In this document: positions 1 through 11,627 of the stretch, one piece after another
Layout of the letters: each line of letters starts with the position of its first letter
Numbering within the stretch: position 1 is the stretch's first letter
Source: Bidens hawaiensis
Taxonomy: Eukaryota; Streptophyta; Magnoliopsida; Asterales; Asteraceae
Length of the DNA stretch: 64,000 nt
Assembly: GCA_021521415.1 (NCBI GenBank)
Contig: JAIQDT010001746.1
Span: 349,388-413,387 of the forward strand
Reading direction: 5' to 3'
Program-made: the position numbers and the translations under genes
Notes under the pieces: model-generated
Databases searched by the model: none
Told to the model about the DNA's origin: nothing
Seen by the model: the letters and a program-made list of their open reading frames with translations, nothing else

Positions 1-135
1 TCTTTCTTCCTTGTTAACCCAAGTCCATTAACCACATTTATATTATTATTTCTCCAATAATTCAAGTAAACTTTCCCACCATAAAAGAAATAATATATTT
101 AATGTTATTTTTTTAGAAATTTCGGGATGTTACAA
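1..135 (-). mobile_element. Terminal fragment of a minus-strand Ty3-type LTR
   Basis: Read on the minus strand this begins TGTAACATCCCGAA, the start of many plant Ty3 LTRs. It then runs through a GGAAAGTTTACTTG block also found near the start of the solo LTR at 40095. The rest of the element lies left of the window. The bases just outside (ATGAG) would be half of its target duplication, which cannot be checked here. Confidence 0.6.
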
Positions 136-540
136 TGAGCCATGGGTTTTGGATTGGGATTAAAATTGTCATTAGTTAACAAGTTGTATGATATATGATT
201 AAACGACAATTGTGAATTGAAAGCCACTTAGTTGATTCATTAAAATTATATACATAAAGTGTTAATTAATGGTGATAATGAGATTGTAAAATTGTATAAT
301 AATGCTAGAATAGAAACTTTGTTAAGGTGTTGACTAATATTGTTGAAATTATCACTATTTGACTATATTAGAGGAAGTTAACTTGGATGCACATATGGTT
401 CAAAAACATGAATGAGATAAACATGAGCCATACTTGATTACATTTGAAAGCTTGAATTGAATGAAAGTTGTGAATATATAACCAAGTTGCTAATTATGGA
501 AACTATGTTGTTTGAAGTGTTGAGAATGCTACTGTTAGAT

Positions 541-544
541 GATA

Positions 545-580
<36 letters not shown>

Positions 581-581
581 G
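541..581. repeat. GAT/ATG trinucleotide microsatellite
   Basis: About thirteen consecutive ATG/GAT triplets, with one interruption near the start, in non-coding DNA. Confidence 0.9.
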
Positions 582-1405
582 GATGAAATACGACCATGTT
601 ATAGGTTTTTATGATATGGAATATTTGATGTAAAAACACCATATTAACGTTATAGAAATAACATGCTCATGTGTTGCTAGAAACTTGAAGTTCAGGCTTG
701 AGCATGTTTAAATTGAGAAACTGGTTTAGTGTGAATATTTGGTGTTCTATGATCAAACATGAATGTGATGATGAATTTCTTGTTATTATGTGTGTATTTG
801 TTGTATAAAATATTTTAGAGTTGATATTATGACTTAAACAGCTTGTCGTAACATTAACGGTCGAAAAGTTCGACTTTTAACGTGAACCTACATGAGTTTT
901 TGAAACTGTTTTAAAACAGCTCTTAAAGTCACAAAATTCTTATGTTTAACATAATTTTAAGATAAGAAAAGGGTCAAGAAAGCAAAGCTTGAACCTACAC
1001 GGTTCGTGACACGAAAACGTTAATATTGACGTTTTTTTTGAGAAAATGGAAAAAAAAATAAAAACCATATCATTTTTATTAAAAACCTAATAAACTATAT
1101 TAAAACCATATAAAAAGTATTTTTAACAATTTAAAACTCAAATTTTCTCAAAAAGTTAACCGGTTCGTCGTTAAAACTCGAAACCGGCAAAACCGACCAA
1201 AACCGACAAAACGACACCATAATCACAATAAGAATAAAAATTATAATTTTATAATATTCCAGCAACTAAATCATATTTATATAAATTTATATATATTATT
1301 AAAGATTATAATAGTTTGTTAGAATCGTATAAAGTATGATATTTGTTAATATTTGGTGTTTACTTGTATACATGTATATTTGCTAAGTTGCTAATTAAGA
1401 TAAGT

Positions 1406-1417
1406 GTATATATATAT

Positions 1418-1468
<51 letters not shown>
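1406..1468. repeat. TA dinucleotide microsatellite, interrupted
   Basis: A run of TA repeats with a CATACATACA interruption near 1421. Confidence 0.9.
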
Positions 1469-1470
<2 letters not shown>

Positions 1471-2580
1471 TTAGGATCTTGTGTGCTTGTGTGATCACAT
1501 AAGTTAAGAGTAAATAAATAAAAGATTTTAACAAATTAAATTCAAACCAAGTTTTATTAACAAACGTGTACTAATGTAGGACACATTATTTTGGACGAAA
1601 ATGTTCAACTGTGAGTTTCTTTATCGGCCCCTCGTTTTCGAAATCTTTTTATTGTGTTTGGGGGGGAAAACATATTCTTTATACCGATTTTTATTGAAAG
1701 TTTTTATAAAGCATTTTATTTTACAAACCGTGTAAAAAGTGGGATGAGTCAACAATTGGTTAAATAACTGTTAACCAAATTAATAATGTCACAGAAATAT
1801 TGATAGATCTATCGGGGTGACGCCCCCCACTTTCAATCGCGTTGGGTTAAAAGTGGGAATATTTTGAGTATGGTAGGTATCAAGTTATCAATTTTGATAG
1901 TCATACATTTATTGTATACTTTGCTCGTCTACAACAGTACGATTTTTTAAAAGACAAAATGCTTCATTTTATAGTAAACTCGATTATTATGAAGTTTAAA
2001 GATACAATATGTAATCGTTTCCTATATTTCGTGATAAGTTGATATAATATTGTTTACTATGATTTTGATGATGTATTGTATTGAATTTTCAATTGCTATG
2101 CTTTCATAACATATATATATATATATATATATTGATTATTTACCAATAAAGAGAACTCACCAACATTTGTGTTGACGTTTATTTTAATATGTTTTTCAGG
2201 TAATCTGAATGGAATACTGAAGCTTCGTGAAGAGCGTGGGAAAATAGTGACGTGTGTTTGAATAAAAATGTTGAATTTATGTTGAACTTGTAGTTTGAAT
2301 AATAATCGTGTAATATGACTCGTGTAATGACTCTGATGGTTAAATAAAATCCAACTTTCATTCAATAAATTTGTACTTAAATGTGATTGGCTGAAAACGG
2401 CGTTTGTCACCAACCGAATGACTTAGTCAGAGTCTTTCGATGATTAAGTTAAGATTTTCGGGGTGTTACAAATACAACACCTCAAATTAGTTACAAATTC
2501 AAACAATACCACAATTTATATTCTAGATTAATGCAAAAGTAATAATAATGAAACCCGCATTTGAACTAGTTACAAATTAA

Positions 2581-3156
2581 GGGTAAAGTTAAAATACAAA
2601 GAGAGACAAAAAAGAGAAGTGAGAAGGATTTGTGATCACACAAAAAACCCCTTCAAAATAAATTCAAAAAAAAAAATCATAACTCAAAATATAAATAAAA
2701 AACGAAAAAAACTAAAATATTTTCGCCATCATTCCCGTTCAAAAAAAATTGAAAAAAAGACACAATGCAAGATCAAAGACCCAATGATGAAAATGAATAA
2801 AAGACACAATTATAACTAAAAAACACACAAAAGATCACAAAATACAAAACAATGATGAACAAAATATAACACAATGTTGAGTAATATAACACAATATAAA
2901 AATGACATAATGTCAAGCAAAAAGACACAATCAATGACGAAAATAAACACAAAACACAATGATAAACAAATAAACACAATGACTTTTTTTCACTTACCAT
3001 TGTGTTTTTTTATGAGAACGAGAGAGACAGTGGAAACATTTTTGTGTTTTTACTTTTTTCGTATTCTATTAAATTTTGAGTTATGATTTATTTATTTAAG
3101 GTTTTTCTGTGTGGCTACAGATCCTTCTCATCCTTTTCATTTTTGTTCCCCTTTAT
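2581..3156. mobile_element. Foldback MITE with a CACAATG-rich core
   Basis: The two ends are long imperfect inverted repeats: GAGAAGGAT and CATAACTCAAAAT on the left recur inverted on the right (ATTTTGAGTTATG, then ATCCTTCTC). The middle is low-complexity sequence built on ACACAATG. A second member with the same ends lies at 47228-47773. Outer ends start GGGTAAAGTTAAAATACAAA; the target duplication was not resolved. Short open frames in it are chance products of A-rich sequence. Confidence 0.6.
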
Positions 3157-3400
3157 AGAATAACTTGACACTAGAACTTAAATATTTTTGTTAATTAGAT
3201 TCAATATAGGAGTTGTTTTAAAAAATTTTGATTTTAATAATTTCTATAAATAATTTCAAATGAATAGTAATGAATGTTTTCATTCTATTTTAATAAAATA
3301 TTTATTTTATGGTAAAACCGTTTAAAACTTAATGAGCTAGTCAAACCTATTAAACATACATGTATTTCAAAAATTTATGGGTTTTAAAAAAGAATAAAAA
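3157..3400. other. AT-rich spacer left of the Helitron
   Basis: No gene, repeat or regulatory signal seen. The last base (A3400) is the host A of the Helitron's A/T insertion site. Confidence 0.5.
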
Positions 3401-3542
3401 TCTCTATTATAATAAAACAAAGTCTTTTATTACGTACCAGGGATTCACACATCAACTCTCCATGTTTTATTTACCAGTCTATTATGTTGACACGTGGGAG
3501 CCCTCTCCTTCAACTTCAGCTATACAAACGGTTACATTTTGA

Positions 3543-4243
3543 TAGGGCTGTGCAACGGTTCAGAACCGCGAGAACCGAACCGGAACCGGAACCGAAAATG
3601 AGTGAAAAATAGAACCGGAACCGGAACCTATTATAGTAAACCGGTTCGGTTCTAGAACCGCTAAAGCCAGTTCTCGCTAATCGGTTCTGGCTAGAACCGG
3701 TTCGATCATTTATTTATCAAATGAGTTATGCAAACTTTGCGAATTGCAAAACAAGTTTATACAATTGTATGTCTTTTTTCACGGTAAAACTAATTTAGGT
3801 TACAACATAAACATCCGTTATATTTTTTATTAAAACCTAAGTGTTCAAGTTAAATAAATCATTAGCAATGATAGATTAATGGAAGATCATATCATTTTAT
3901 ATTAAATTACCTTGATAGCTTAAATAAAAAATGATTATGGTTGATAGTTCTTGAACGTAAAGAAAGAAGATTTGAATTACAAAATGATTAAATGGATACC
4001 GTTTAATAAGTTACTCAATAAGAAATGGGGATTGGTAAATTTATTTAAAACGTTTTGAATATTTCGGTTCTCCTGTTCCAAGTCTAGAACTGCCAGTTTA
4101 CCCGGAACCGAACCGGGAACCATTTAATGCAAATTCTGAGAACCGAAAACCGAACCAGTACACACATAAGCGGTTCTGAGACACTGGTTCGGTTCCGGTT
4201 CCTCGGTTCTAACGGTTCCGAACCGTTTTTTTGCTCACCCCTG
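3543..4243. mobile_element. hAT-type MITE nested in the Helitron
   Basis: The ends TAGGGCTGTGCAA and, inverted, CAGGGGTGAGCAA form imperfect terminal inverted repeats. The 8-bp duplication CATTTTGA flanks it at 3535-3542 and 4244-4251. The subterminal regions are packed with GAACCG/CGGTTC repeats in both orientations. About 701 bp, no transposase. Confidence 0.85.
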
Positions 4244-4251
4244 CATTTTGA

Positions 4252-6960
4252 TAATAGATTATGGAAGTTGCGCGGTTACCTCCTTGATTCTAGCCTCCAC
4301 CGTTTATACTTCATACATCATTGTTCGATCTCTTATTTCTTGCACAAAGCCTAACCTCTCTTCTCATATTCATAGCTAATTTGTGTGAAGATTCAAGCGA
4401 TTTGGTCCGATAATTACGAACCAGTCTGACCAGTTTTCTCTGTCGTTGTGTTTTAGCTTCTGAGTTTTGCCGACAATCAAGCACTCCATATATCTTCAGA
4501 TTCTGATCCTCGGTACTATTTCAATTTCAGTTACTTATAATTGAATTTAGGTATATTCTCTATAGTTTAATAATAATTTCATGAATTGTTTCTGATTTCT
4601 TTAATTTTTATTTTAAAGCTAGAGTTTGCAGAAATTAACCAAACGATTTTATAATGTTATACATGTGACTTTGTTATTAATCATTTATATGTGTGTGTGT
4701 TGAATTGGTTCATAGTTCATACATATTTGGGGAATATGTGGGATTTGGTGGTCTGTTCTGTTTCACAACTGAATTAGTTGATCAATTTGATAAACATAGG
4801 TTTTTCGTTTATGCTATTTTTTTTATTGGTTTGCCCGGTTGAAACAGATGATAAAGAGGTTAATAATCATCCCATGGGAGCAAGTTCTTCACCAAAGTGA
4901 TTGCATTATCAGTTAGCTCTTGCCCTAATGAAAATGATTACAAGGCATGTTTTTATCTTCTGAATATTCATCATTGCATTGGTTTTTAATATTTTAAATT
5001 GATTAAGTGTTATCGTGAAGGATGCATGCCACATGTTACTCTAATCAAGTTTCAAAGTCACTCTCACTTACTGGCTTCTTATATCTCCATAAATAAGTAT
5101 AGTGCTCAATATTTTGTTATATTCAATCTTCAAGCTCTTAAATTGTAGGTCAAATTGTCCCGGATTGCAAATACTTCAAACTGAGGTTTCTTTTTTTTGT
5201 CATAGTTTTAATCTTGAAATTTGTCTTTCAACATTTGTGCTACTGTTATAACTAGGGTCAGGTTTGTAAATTTCTGGAGCTTCCCAACTTATTGTAGGCT
5301 TGATCCAAGGTAAAGAAAACATCTTTAAAAAAAACATCAGTTTATGTCAAGATTTACATTCTTGATGAACAATGTGGTAAAACATAAGAACCCTACCCCA
5401 CCCCATTTCATTCAATGGGCTGATTGATACATGAAAATCAGATATAGAACGCCACACTAGGACGTGCAAACTGAATTTAAGATGCAGTCAGTGGTGTTTG
5501 GTATCAAGTATGATCGAGCTCAAAACTCAAAATTATTATGATGATAAAATAATTGAAAAAATAGTAAACTATATTGTTACATATCAGGGTATGTTTTCAA
5601 TTAAGCTCATCACACTTACATTGCTACAACTTAATTATAGGAATCTGACTGGTTTTGATGAAATAATGATTCTTTGTGTGGAATGTTTACATGCACCTTT
5701 TTAACTTGCAAATTCATTCGTTCCAAGTTGAATGGCACTTCTATTTTCTTTCTGTTTTAGTAATCATTACTTTTCTTTTAATCTACTTTTCTTAGCAATA
5801 GAGATGACTAAATGAGTTAGTTGGATCAGGTCAACCACTCAATACACTTCTTTTTCCAAATTTTTATTTTGATTTCAAAGTAATTAGTTTTCATCAATTT
5901 TGATTCAAATTACATTTTGGGTGACTTTCACCTGTTTTCTTTTATGCTATTGTTATTGCTTTTACTTGCTTCATATAAAGTGTAACACTAATTTTATGTA
6001 TTATACATTACATAATACAAGATGTGGATAATCTAAACAGTTCGTTTTTATTCGTTTTTGCTGATTCTTGATCCACCGTTTGAGGATGGTGGTTCTCTAC
6101 TTCTGAAGTTTATGGGTAGGTATTTCTTAACTTAGCTAATATGACTTACAATTTTGGTACTATTAAAACTTTCCTCAAAGATCTTGTGATTTATCAACTT
6201 TTACTATATTCTAAGTGCTTATCCCCCCCCCTCGTTTTTTTTTCTTGCAAGGTATAGCATGAGGAGTCACTGCAGCTTGCACAAGGTTCCATCACTGGTT
6301 TAAAAAGTCAATGCAGAGCATAAAAGGTAAAGTCGAAACATGTTATTTTATGGTGCAGAGTAAGTCTCATGACTACATGGCTAAAATTTTTCGTACTTTT
6401 TTTCCTTTTTGAAAAGGTTTAAACTTTTTCATTCATTCATCCAATTTAATATTATCTTACTTGATTTTGATAAAGATATATGATGCACCTTCAATTTGTA
6501 TTTTGTGAAGTTTTTGTAAGTAAACAATTCTTAACAATTACTATTGATCTTAGACATTGTAGATACTTGTGATTTGTAGATACTAAGGCTGATGAATAAT
6601 GTCATCAATAATGCCTCACAAAGTAAACCCCATAGACTTTTAAAATAGTCACGGAAATCTTGAGATAGGGAATGCAATTCTAGACCATTTGACATTTGAG
6701 CATGACATTCAAAAGCCTATGCCTTAATTTGACATTTAACATTCTAGACCATTACCTATTTCGCGTTGACAGGTGTTTTCATACATTTCTCCTTTACGGT
6801 TTATATTTAAGTATATGAACCTAAAGTCTATGCCTTAATTTCTAGGTGATGAGATGATGATCCGGTGTTAAGGAGCCTTGTGATGAGAAGATGATCTGGT
6901 GTTAAGGAGCCTTAGGAGAAACTGAAGGAACCTAAATGTAGTTTATAAATGTAAATTATT
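4252..6960 (+). other. Unidentified exon/intron-like cargo of the Helitron
   Basis: The stretch alternates T-rich, intron-like segments with less biased blocks of 60-150 bp, several ending in plausible splice signals (for example a T-rich tract and TTGCAAG before 6252, and AAAAGGTAAAG at 6326). Captured gene fragments are common in plant Helitrons, so this is the likely explanation. I could not recognise a parent gene and no open frame exceeds about 75 residues. A 32-bp duplication lies at 6848-6879 and 6882-6913. Confidence 0.35.
6848..6913. repeat. Two-copy 32-bp tandem duplication
   Basis: Two copies of a 32-bp block containing GGTGTTAAGGAGCCTT, separated by 2 bp and differing at two positions. 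Confidence 0.85.
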
Positions 6961-7559
6961 GGAATTTTATTTTTTGAACGACAAACTTTCAATAAACATC
7001 AAACCGGTATAGCAAGTTGCTAATCGGGGCCACAAATCCAAAATACAATGTTAACACAAGCAAAATGACAATACATCAACACACAAGTAAATAACCCCTT
7101 ATCATAAAACATTGAAAGTTCGTCACTTTTCCCACGTGAGCGCCTCCGTTTTAGATCTATTCTCACCCATAAGTAACCCATTGCTTTTATTGCAATATTA
7201 ATGGAGGCAATTGTAATAAAAGAAAATGAACAATTTATAATAATTTGTAGGGCAAAGCCCGTTTGAGTACGGTTAATTGTCAATATGCAAAATGCAAATG
7301 ATATTTATAGCTGGACTTTAATATTTATACTTAAATGAGCGTTAGATGATTCGATTACACTAAAATTTGTTACACTTTTAGCTCTTAAAATGAGTGTTTA
7401 AAAGTATATGCGTACTTAAGTGAAATGTACTCAAGTGAAATTAATGTGTGATTGTAAATGAAATATGTTAAACATAAGTTGTATGTGTTTATTACAAAAT
7501 TATTATTATTTTAAAATGTTTTGTACCCAACCCCGTGTAGTACACAGGTTATAACCTAG

Positions 7560-7958
7560 TTTATAATATATAAGCAGTTGTTTCCAAATTTATAAAGTTA
7601 ATTGGTTAGGTGTTTAAAACTTTTAAACTTAACATATTTAGATAAAGTAAGTTGTTAGAAACTTAAAGATTTAAAAACTTTAAAATGAATTATAATTTAT
7701 TTTTTTGTGTGTATTAATTGATAAACATAAATTTTTGTTAAATCAATTTATTATTGTTTAACTATTATTATACCAAATTTAGAAAATTGGCAAATCAATT
7801 TATGATTTTCAATAATTTAAAAATTTTAAATTTTTAATTAAAAGTCAACATAATAAATTGTGATTGAGGAGAATAAGAAACCCAATTTGAAATTATAAAT
7901 CAATTAATGAAATTAATTAAAATTTAAATACTAAATAAAGGAATGTGTTAAATATAAG
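7560..7958. other. AT-rich spacer, nothing recognised
   Basis: Strongly AT-rich with no gene, RNA or repeat seen. The last six bases (TATAAG) are the left target duplication of the next MITE. Confidence 0.5.
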
Positions 7959-8172
7959 TAGGGCAAGGTAATAATACGAAGTATATTTTTCTTAAAAACT
8001 GTAGAAAGTGTGTTTTCAGTATTATATCTAATAAAACACAACACAACTAAAATAAAACACACCACACAATAAACACACTTTCCATATCCACCGTCAGATC
8101 AACATATCTAACGCACCATATTACGTCTTATAATTCTAGACACACTCCACTTCTTATTATAACCTCACCCTA
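7959..8172. mobile_element. 214-bp MITE with terminal inverted repeats
   Basis: The left end TAGGGCAAGGTAATAATA matches the inverted right end TAGGGTGAGGTTATAATA with three mismatches. Both are followed by GAAGT after one variable base. The hexamer TATAAG lies directly outside both ends (7953-7958 and 8173-8178). The superfamily is uncertain because six bases is not a typical length. Confidence 0.75.
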
Positions 8173-8446
8173 TATAAGTAAATAATATTTTAATTATTAT
8201 AATCAGTTAAGTTCATATCCATATATAATAATATTTTCAAAATTTGAATTGATAGGTCAACAAAATTAATTGTGCTTGAAAGAAATAAAAAAACTAAATT
8301 CAAAATTTGATAAAAAGACATATGATTATATAAAAATTATAATAAAAAATGCACAATTTATTATAAAAATAAATTTTATTTTAAATTTTGTTTTAAAGAC
8401 ATTCTCTAACTTCGTAGTTAGATATATTAAGATCTAATTTGTTAGA
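8173..8446. other. AT-rich spacer, nothing recognised
   Basis: No feature seen beyond the MITE target duplication at its left edge. Confidence 0.5.
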
Positions 8447-9156
8447 TAGGTGTTGTTAGTTTTTTAAGAGGTAAAATGTCTGCTGCCTGCGAACCACATC
8501 TACAGACATCCATAGCAGAAGAGGTGGGTGGTGGTGGTGGATGGTGCGGTGGTAGAAAGGCGATGGTGTTGGTGGTGGTAGAAGGCGGTGGTGGGTGATG
8601 GACTATGGTGGTAGACGTTGGTGTAAACGGACTGTGGTGGTTGGGAACGTTGGGTGGTGGTGGTGCTGGATGGTGATCGTGATGGACGGTGGGTGGTGGT
8701 GGATGGTGGCGATGATAAGAGGCGGTGGTGGTAGAAGGTGGTTGTGGGTGGTGAACTATGGTGGTAGACGGTGGTGTCGGTGGACACTGGTGGTGGGGGA
8801 CATTGGGTGGTGGTGGTGCTGGATAGTGATAGTGGTAGTAGTAGGTGGTGGTGATGGATGGTGGCGGTGGAAGAAGGCGATGGTGGGTGGTGGACAGTGC
8901 TGGTAGACGGTGGTGGACAGCGGTGGCGGACAGTGGGTGGTGGGGTGGGTGGTGGTGGTGGCGAACAGTGAGTGGCAGTGGTGGTGAAAGACGGTGAGTG
9001 GGTGGTGGTGAACGGTGGGTGGTGATGATGGTTTACAGTGAGTGTTGGTAGGGTGTGATGTTTTAACCTTCTGCAGACCTTATTAGATTTCAGAAGTGGA
9101 TGAGCCAAGTCTACACCAAGAAGAGCTCGCGCAGACGTTTTTTAATGAAACGTCTT
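8447..9156. mobile_element. Left half of a hAT-like non-autonomous element, split by the Sirevirus
   Basis: The end TAGGTGTTGTTAGTTTTTT pairs as an imperfect inverted repeat with the far end at 44926-44946 (inverted: AAGGTGCTATTTGTTTTTC). Inner inverted repeats continue: CATCTACAGAC at 8497-8507 faces GTCTGTAGATG at 44858-44868. The element would be about 0.8 kb without the Sirevirus. Its middle is GGT-rich low-complexity DNA. An 8-bp target duplication is not obvious, so the hAT assignment is tentative. Confidence 0.5.
8520..9060. repeat. GGT/GATGG-rich low-complexity tract
   Basis: Dense irregular GGTGGTGG/GATGGTGG repeats with G-rich strand bias. They create long but meaningless open frames on both strands (His/Pro/Thr-rich on the minus strand, Gly/Trp-rich on the plus). 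Confidence 0.85.
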
Positions 9157-9677
9157 TGTTAGTGCACAGTTTTGCGTCTAGAGTCTTTGTATTTATCGTT
9201 AACGTATTTGTTGTTTGATTTATGGAATAAAGTATTAAATTATTAGGTTAGTTCGCTAAAGTATAGTCTAGTTCGCCAAGGATGTTTAGCGAACTAGATC
9301 TTAGTTATTAACCCTCCTGATTCGTTAAGGATGTTTAATGAATCAGGGGGTGATTCGCTAAGTTATTTCATTTAAATGTATGTAACGAAGTGGACTCTAG
9401 TTCGTTAGGGAATGTTAACGAACTAGATCCATCTTCTATATATAGTGAACACCGTTCACTGTTAATTTAAGTTTTGAGTTTTAATATTAACAAATTGCTG
9501 TCCAATTCTCTCTCAAGCTTCATACTAATATTATACACATACATACAACTGATATTATATACATATAATATACAATCAAACGTAATAATGAACTAGATCC
9601 GTATTTAGATTAATCGTATTCATACATGTATCAGATCTAAGATCTGTGTATTGATTAAGGGTTATCGAGCTCAAACA
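9157..9677 (+). repeat. 5' LTR of the Sirevirus
   Basis: 521 bp, TG...CA ends. A TATA-like TATATATA lies at 9437-9444. Upstream of it are three consecutive hairpins with arms built on TTCGTTA/TTCGC (9270-9299, 9318-9349, 9396-9427), kept in the other LTR. Confidence 0.93.
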
Positions 9678-9679
9678 AG

Positions 9680-9691
9680 TGGTATCAGAAC
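9680..9691 (+). promoter_or_regulatory. Primer-binding site, initiator tRNA-Met type
   Basis: TGGTATCAGAAC begins 2 bp after the 5' LTR. It matches the 3' end of plant initiator tRNA-Met except for the second-last base, and would prime minus-strand DNA synthesis. Confidence 0.85.
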
Positions 9692-10703
9692 TTTCGGTGC
9701 TCGTTTACGCTTGATTTGACGGTTAATTGATGTTATGAGATTGATATTTGATAGTATTTTGTGTTATGTCTCTGTTTGATTTGATTTTGGATCAAATTGA
9801 GGTTAATTGGATGAATTATTAATGAGTTGGATTGGATTTGAATGTGTTAAGGTATTTGTGAGGTTTGAACAATTGGAATTGGTTGTTGGTTTGTGTTTAG
9901 ATTGATTTTGGTTAGATCTGGTTTTAGCCGAGAACAAAGGTTGATTTTTGGTTAAACTGGATACAAATTAAGTTCAATCATGTTACGGGATTGATACGAA
10001 TGGATTCGTGTTTGATTTACGAGTAATTTGGTAGGCTAAGTGTGCGATTTGGTTGAGTATTTGTAAAGTATTACAAATTTTTGATTCTGGGTTTGTGTTC
10101 TTCAATTTCCAGAAATCTGGAAATCTTCGTTTGAAGATTTGAAGATTCAAATCAATTCGTTAACAATCAAGTCTGATTCGTTAAATTCTCAGCTTGATTC
10201 GTTAACATATTCAGCTAATTCGCTATGAGTTTTGGTTGATTTGTTAATCATTTCGTTATAAATTCTGATTTGTGTTAATTGATTCGTGTGACACGTGTCC
10301 TACCTCGGAAACTATTTTATAACAAATTTTGCCACGTGGCATTTGTTGTCAGAAGTTTGTTACCAACCGTTATAACAACCTGTTTCGTTATTAGTTTGAT
10401 TCATTATCAACTGTAGACGATTCGTTACTTAATTCGCTAAGGATTCACTTAGTGATTCGTTAAACCAATCACCTGATTCGTTGAACCAGTTCGTTATAGA
10501 ATCTTTCTAATTCGCCAAAGTTACTATTTCTAATTCGTTACAATCATTTCTAATTCGTTACCTGATCAATCTTAACTTCGTTAAGGTGTGATTCGTTGTT
10601 TATTGTTCACAGTTCGTTACAACTATTCACAGTTCGTTAACACTGTTCACAGTTCGTTAATTAATTTTCAATTTTAATCCTCAAGGTTTGAAACCTGTCA
10701 AAA
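9692..10703 (+). other. Sirevirus leader, rich in TTCGTTA motifs
   Basis: Non-coding 1-kb leader between primer site and gag. From about 10150 to 10660 it carries fourteen exact TTCGTTA heptamers plus near variants (TTCGCTA, TTCGCCA, TTCGTTG). Three phased copies of a TTCACAGTTCGTTA block lie at about 10605-10660, directly upstream of gag. Confidence 0.7.
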
Positions 10704-11627
10704 ATGGCTAGCATGTATGCATTAGCTTCTCAAAACATGTTGATGCAACAAATGTTACAACTGGACACCGAGATCGGTTCACATTCAAAATGTCCATGTT
10801 TAATGAAATTTAGCGATTTTGCTAAAAGGGAACCCCGTTTTTGTGCCCATCTAGGGTCAGTTCACCCTGATAGTTCGTATTGCTTAGACGAACTGTATAC
10901 AGTTCCAATGATTGGGGATGAGACTATTGGTTTTACACCTAAAGCTATCTCACAATACTCGGTTAAAGAGAAGAAAGCTTTAGAAATTGAGACAAAAGCC
11001 TATTCTACTCTAACTATGGCTTTACCTGAAAACATCTTTCATCAAGTAGGGAGTATAAAGATTTGTGCCTCTTTATTTCAACATATCCGTATGAGAAGTA
11101 TGGGAAACACCACTGAAAGCAAAAAGGTTATGCTCAAGTTTCAATTCAGAAACTTTAACCAGCTTAAGGGTGAGACTGTTGAAGAGATGACAACAAGGTT
11201 TTATCATTTGATAGCTGAGATGGATAAAATGAAATTGGAAACTTCTGAGATTAATAAAATTGATACCATTAAAAGTGCACTATCAAGTTCCTACTCTACT
11301 TTCTTGATGGTTCTGAAAGAGAATAATTATTTCAACAATGAAGATTTGACAGCATCGAAATTTATGCAAAAGATCGAAGCACGAGAATACGATCTTAAAT
11401 GTCAAAAGTCTTCAAAAGATAGTCAAGATCCTGCATTTTATGGTGGAAGTATGCCATTAAGTTCAACCATTTCTCCTATCACTGCATATCTTACACAAAA
11501 TGCAAGTGAGAATGCAACAACCTTGTATAGTGATCCACGAGCCTGTTTCTACACAGCTGGAAATACTAGATTCTCTGGTACTTCTGGTTTATCTGGAGGA
11601 TCTGGATCTTCGTCACCCACAAATTAA
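10704..11627 (+). pseudogene. gag: Sirevirus Gag, N-terminal part
   Basis: 307 residues open from the first ATG. The middle (about residues 95-235) is the helical gag domain of plant copia elements (UBN2/DUF4219-like), with the typical QFRNFNQLKGETVEEM and YSTFLMVLKE stretches. Gag forms the cytoplasmic virus-like particle that packages element RNA. The frame ends in TAA, but the downstream sequence still translates as gag in the same frame (FLSQTNVNM...), so the stop is premature. Confidence 0.85.

Larger units (their letters stand above)
136..2468 (+). mobile_element. Probable 3' part of a plus-strand Ty3-type LTR (remnant)
   Basis: No coding potential is visible. The right edge ends GGGGTGTTACA, the usual 3' end of Tekay-type LTRs. 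About 320 bp before it is a block (GAGAACTCACCAAC, then TTTTTCAGGTAATC) of the kind seen around the R region of such LTRs. No primer-binding site follows 2468, so this is a solo or truncated LTR; its left end was not found and may have been interrupted by the element at 1-135. It contains a GAT and a TA microsatellite. Confidence 0.4.
3401..7559 (+). mobile_element. Complete non-autonomous Helitron
   Basis: The 5' end reads TCTCTATTATAATAAAAC directly after a host A, a typical plant Helitron 5' end. The 3' end has a short hairpin (GTGT-AGT-ACAC plus flanking C/G pairs, about 7531-7548), eleven bases, and the terminal CTAG at 7556-7559, followed by a host T. There are no inverted repeats and no target duplication, as expected of this class. 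No Rep/helicase frame is present, so it is non-autonomous. It was hit by a hAT-type MITE at 3543-4243. The rest is exon/intron-like sequence of unknown origin. Confidence 0.75.

Noticed and set aside
5498..5704. A 68-codon frame in the Helitron cargo as a real gene
   Set aside because: It crosses apparent exon and intron segments, is AT-rich and has no recognisable domain.
8500..9108. A 202-codon minus-strand frame rich in His, Pro, Ser and Thr, resembling an extensin-like protein, and a 103-codon Gly/Trp-rich frame on the + strand
   Set aside because: Both are products of the GGT/GATGG low-complexity tract, which keeps several frames open at once. There is no signal peptide or regular Ser-Pro4 motif, and the tract lies inside a transposable element.
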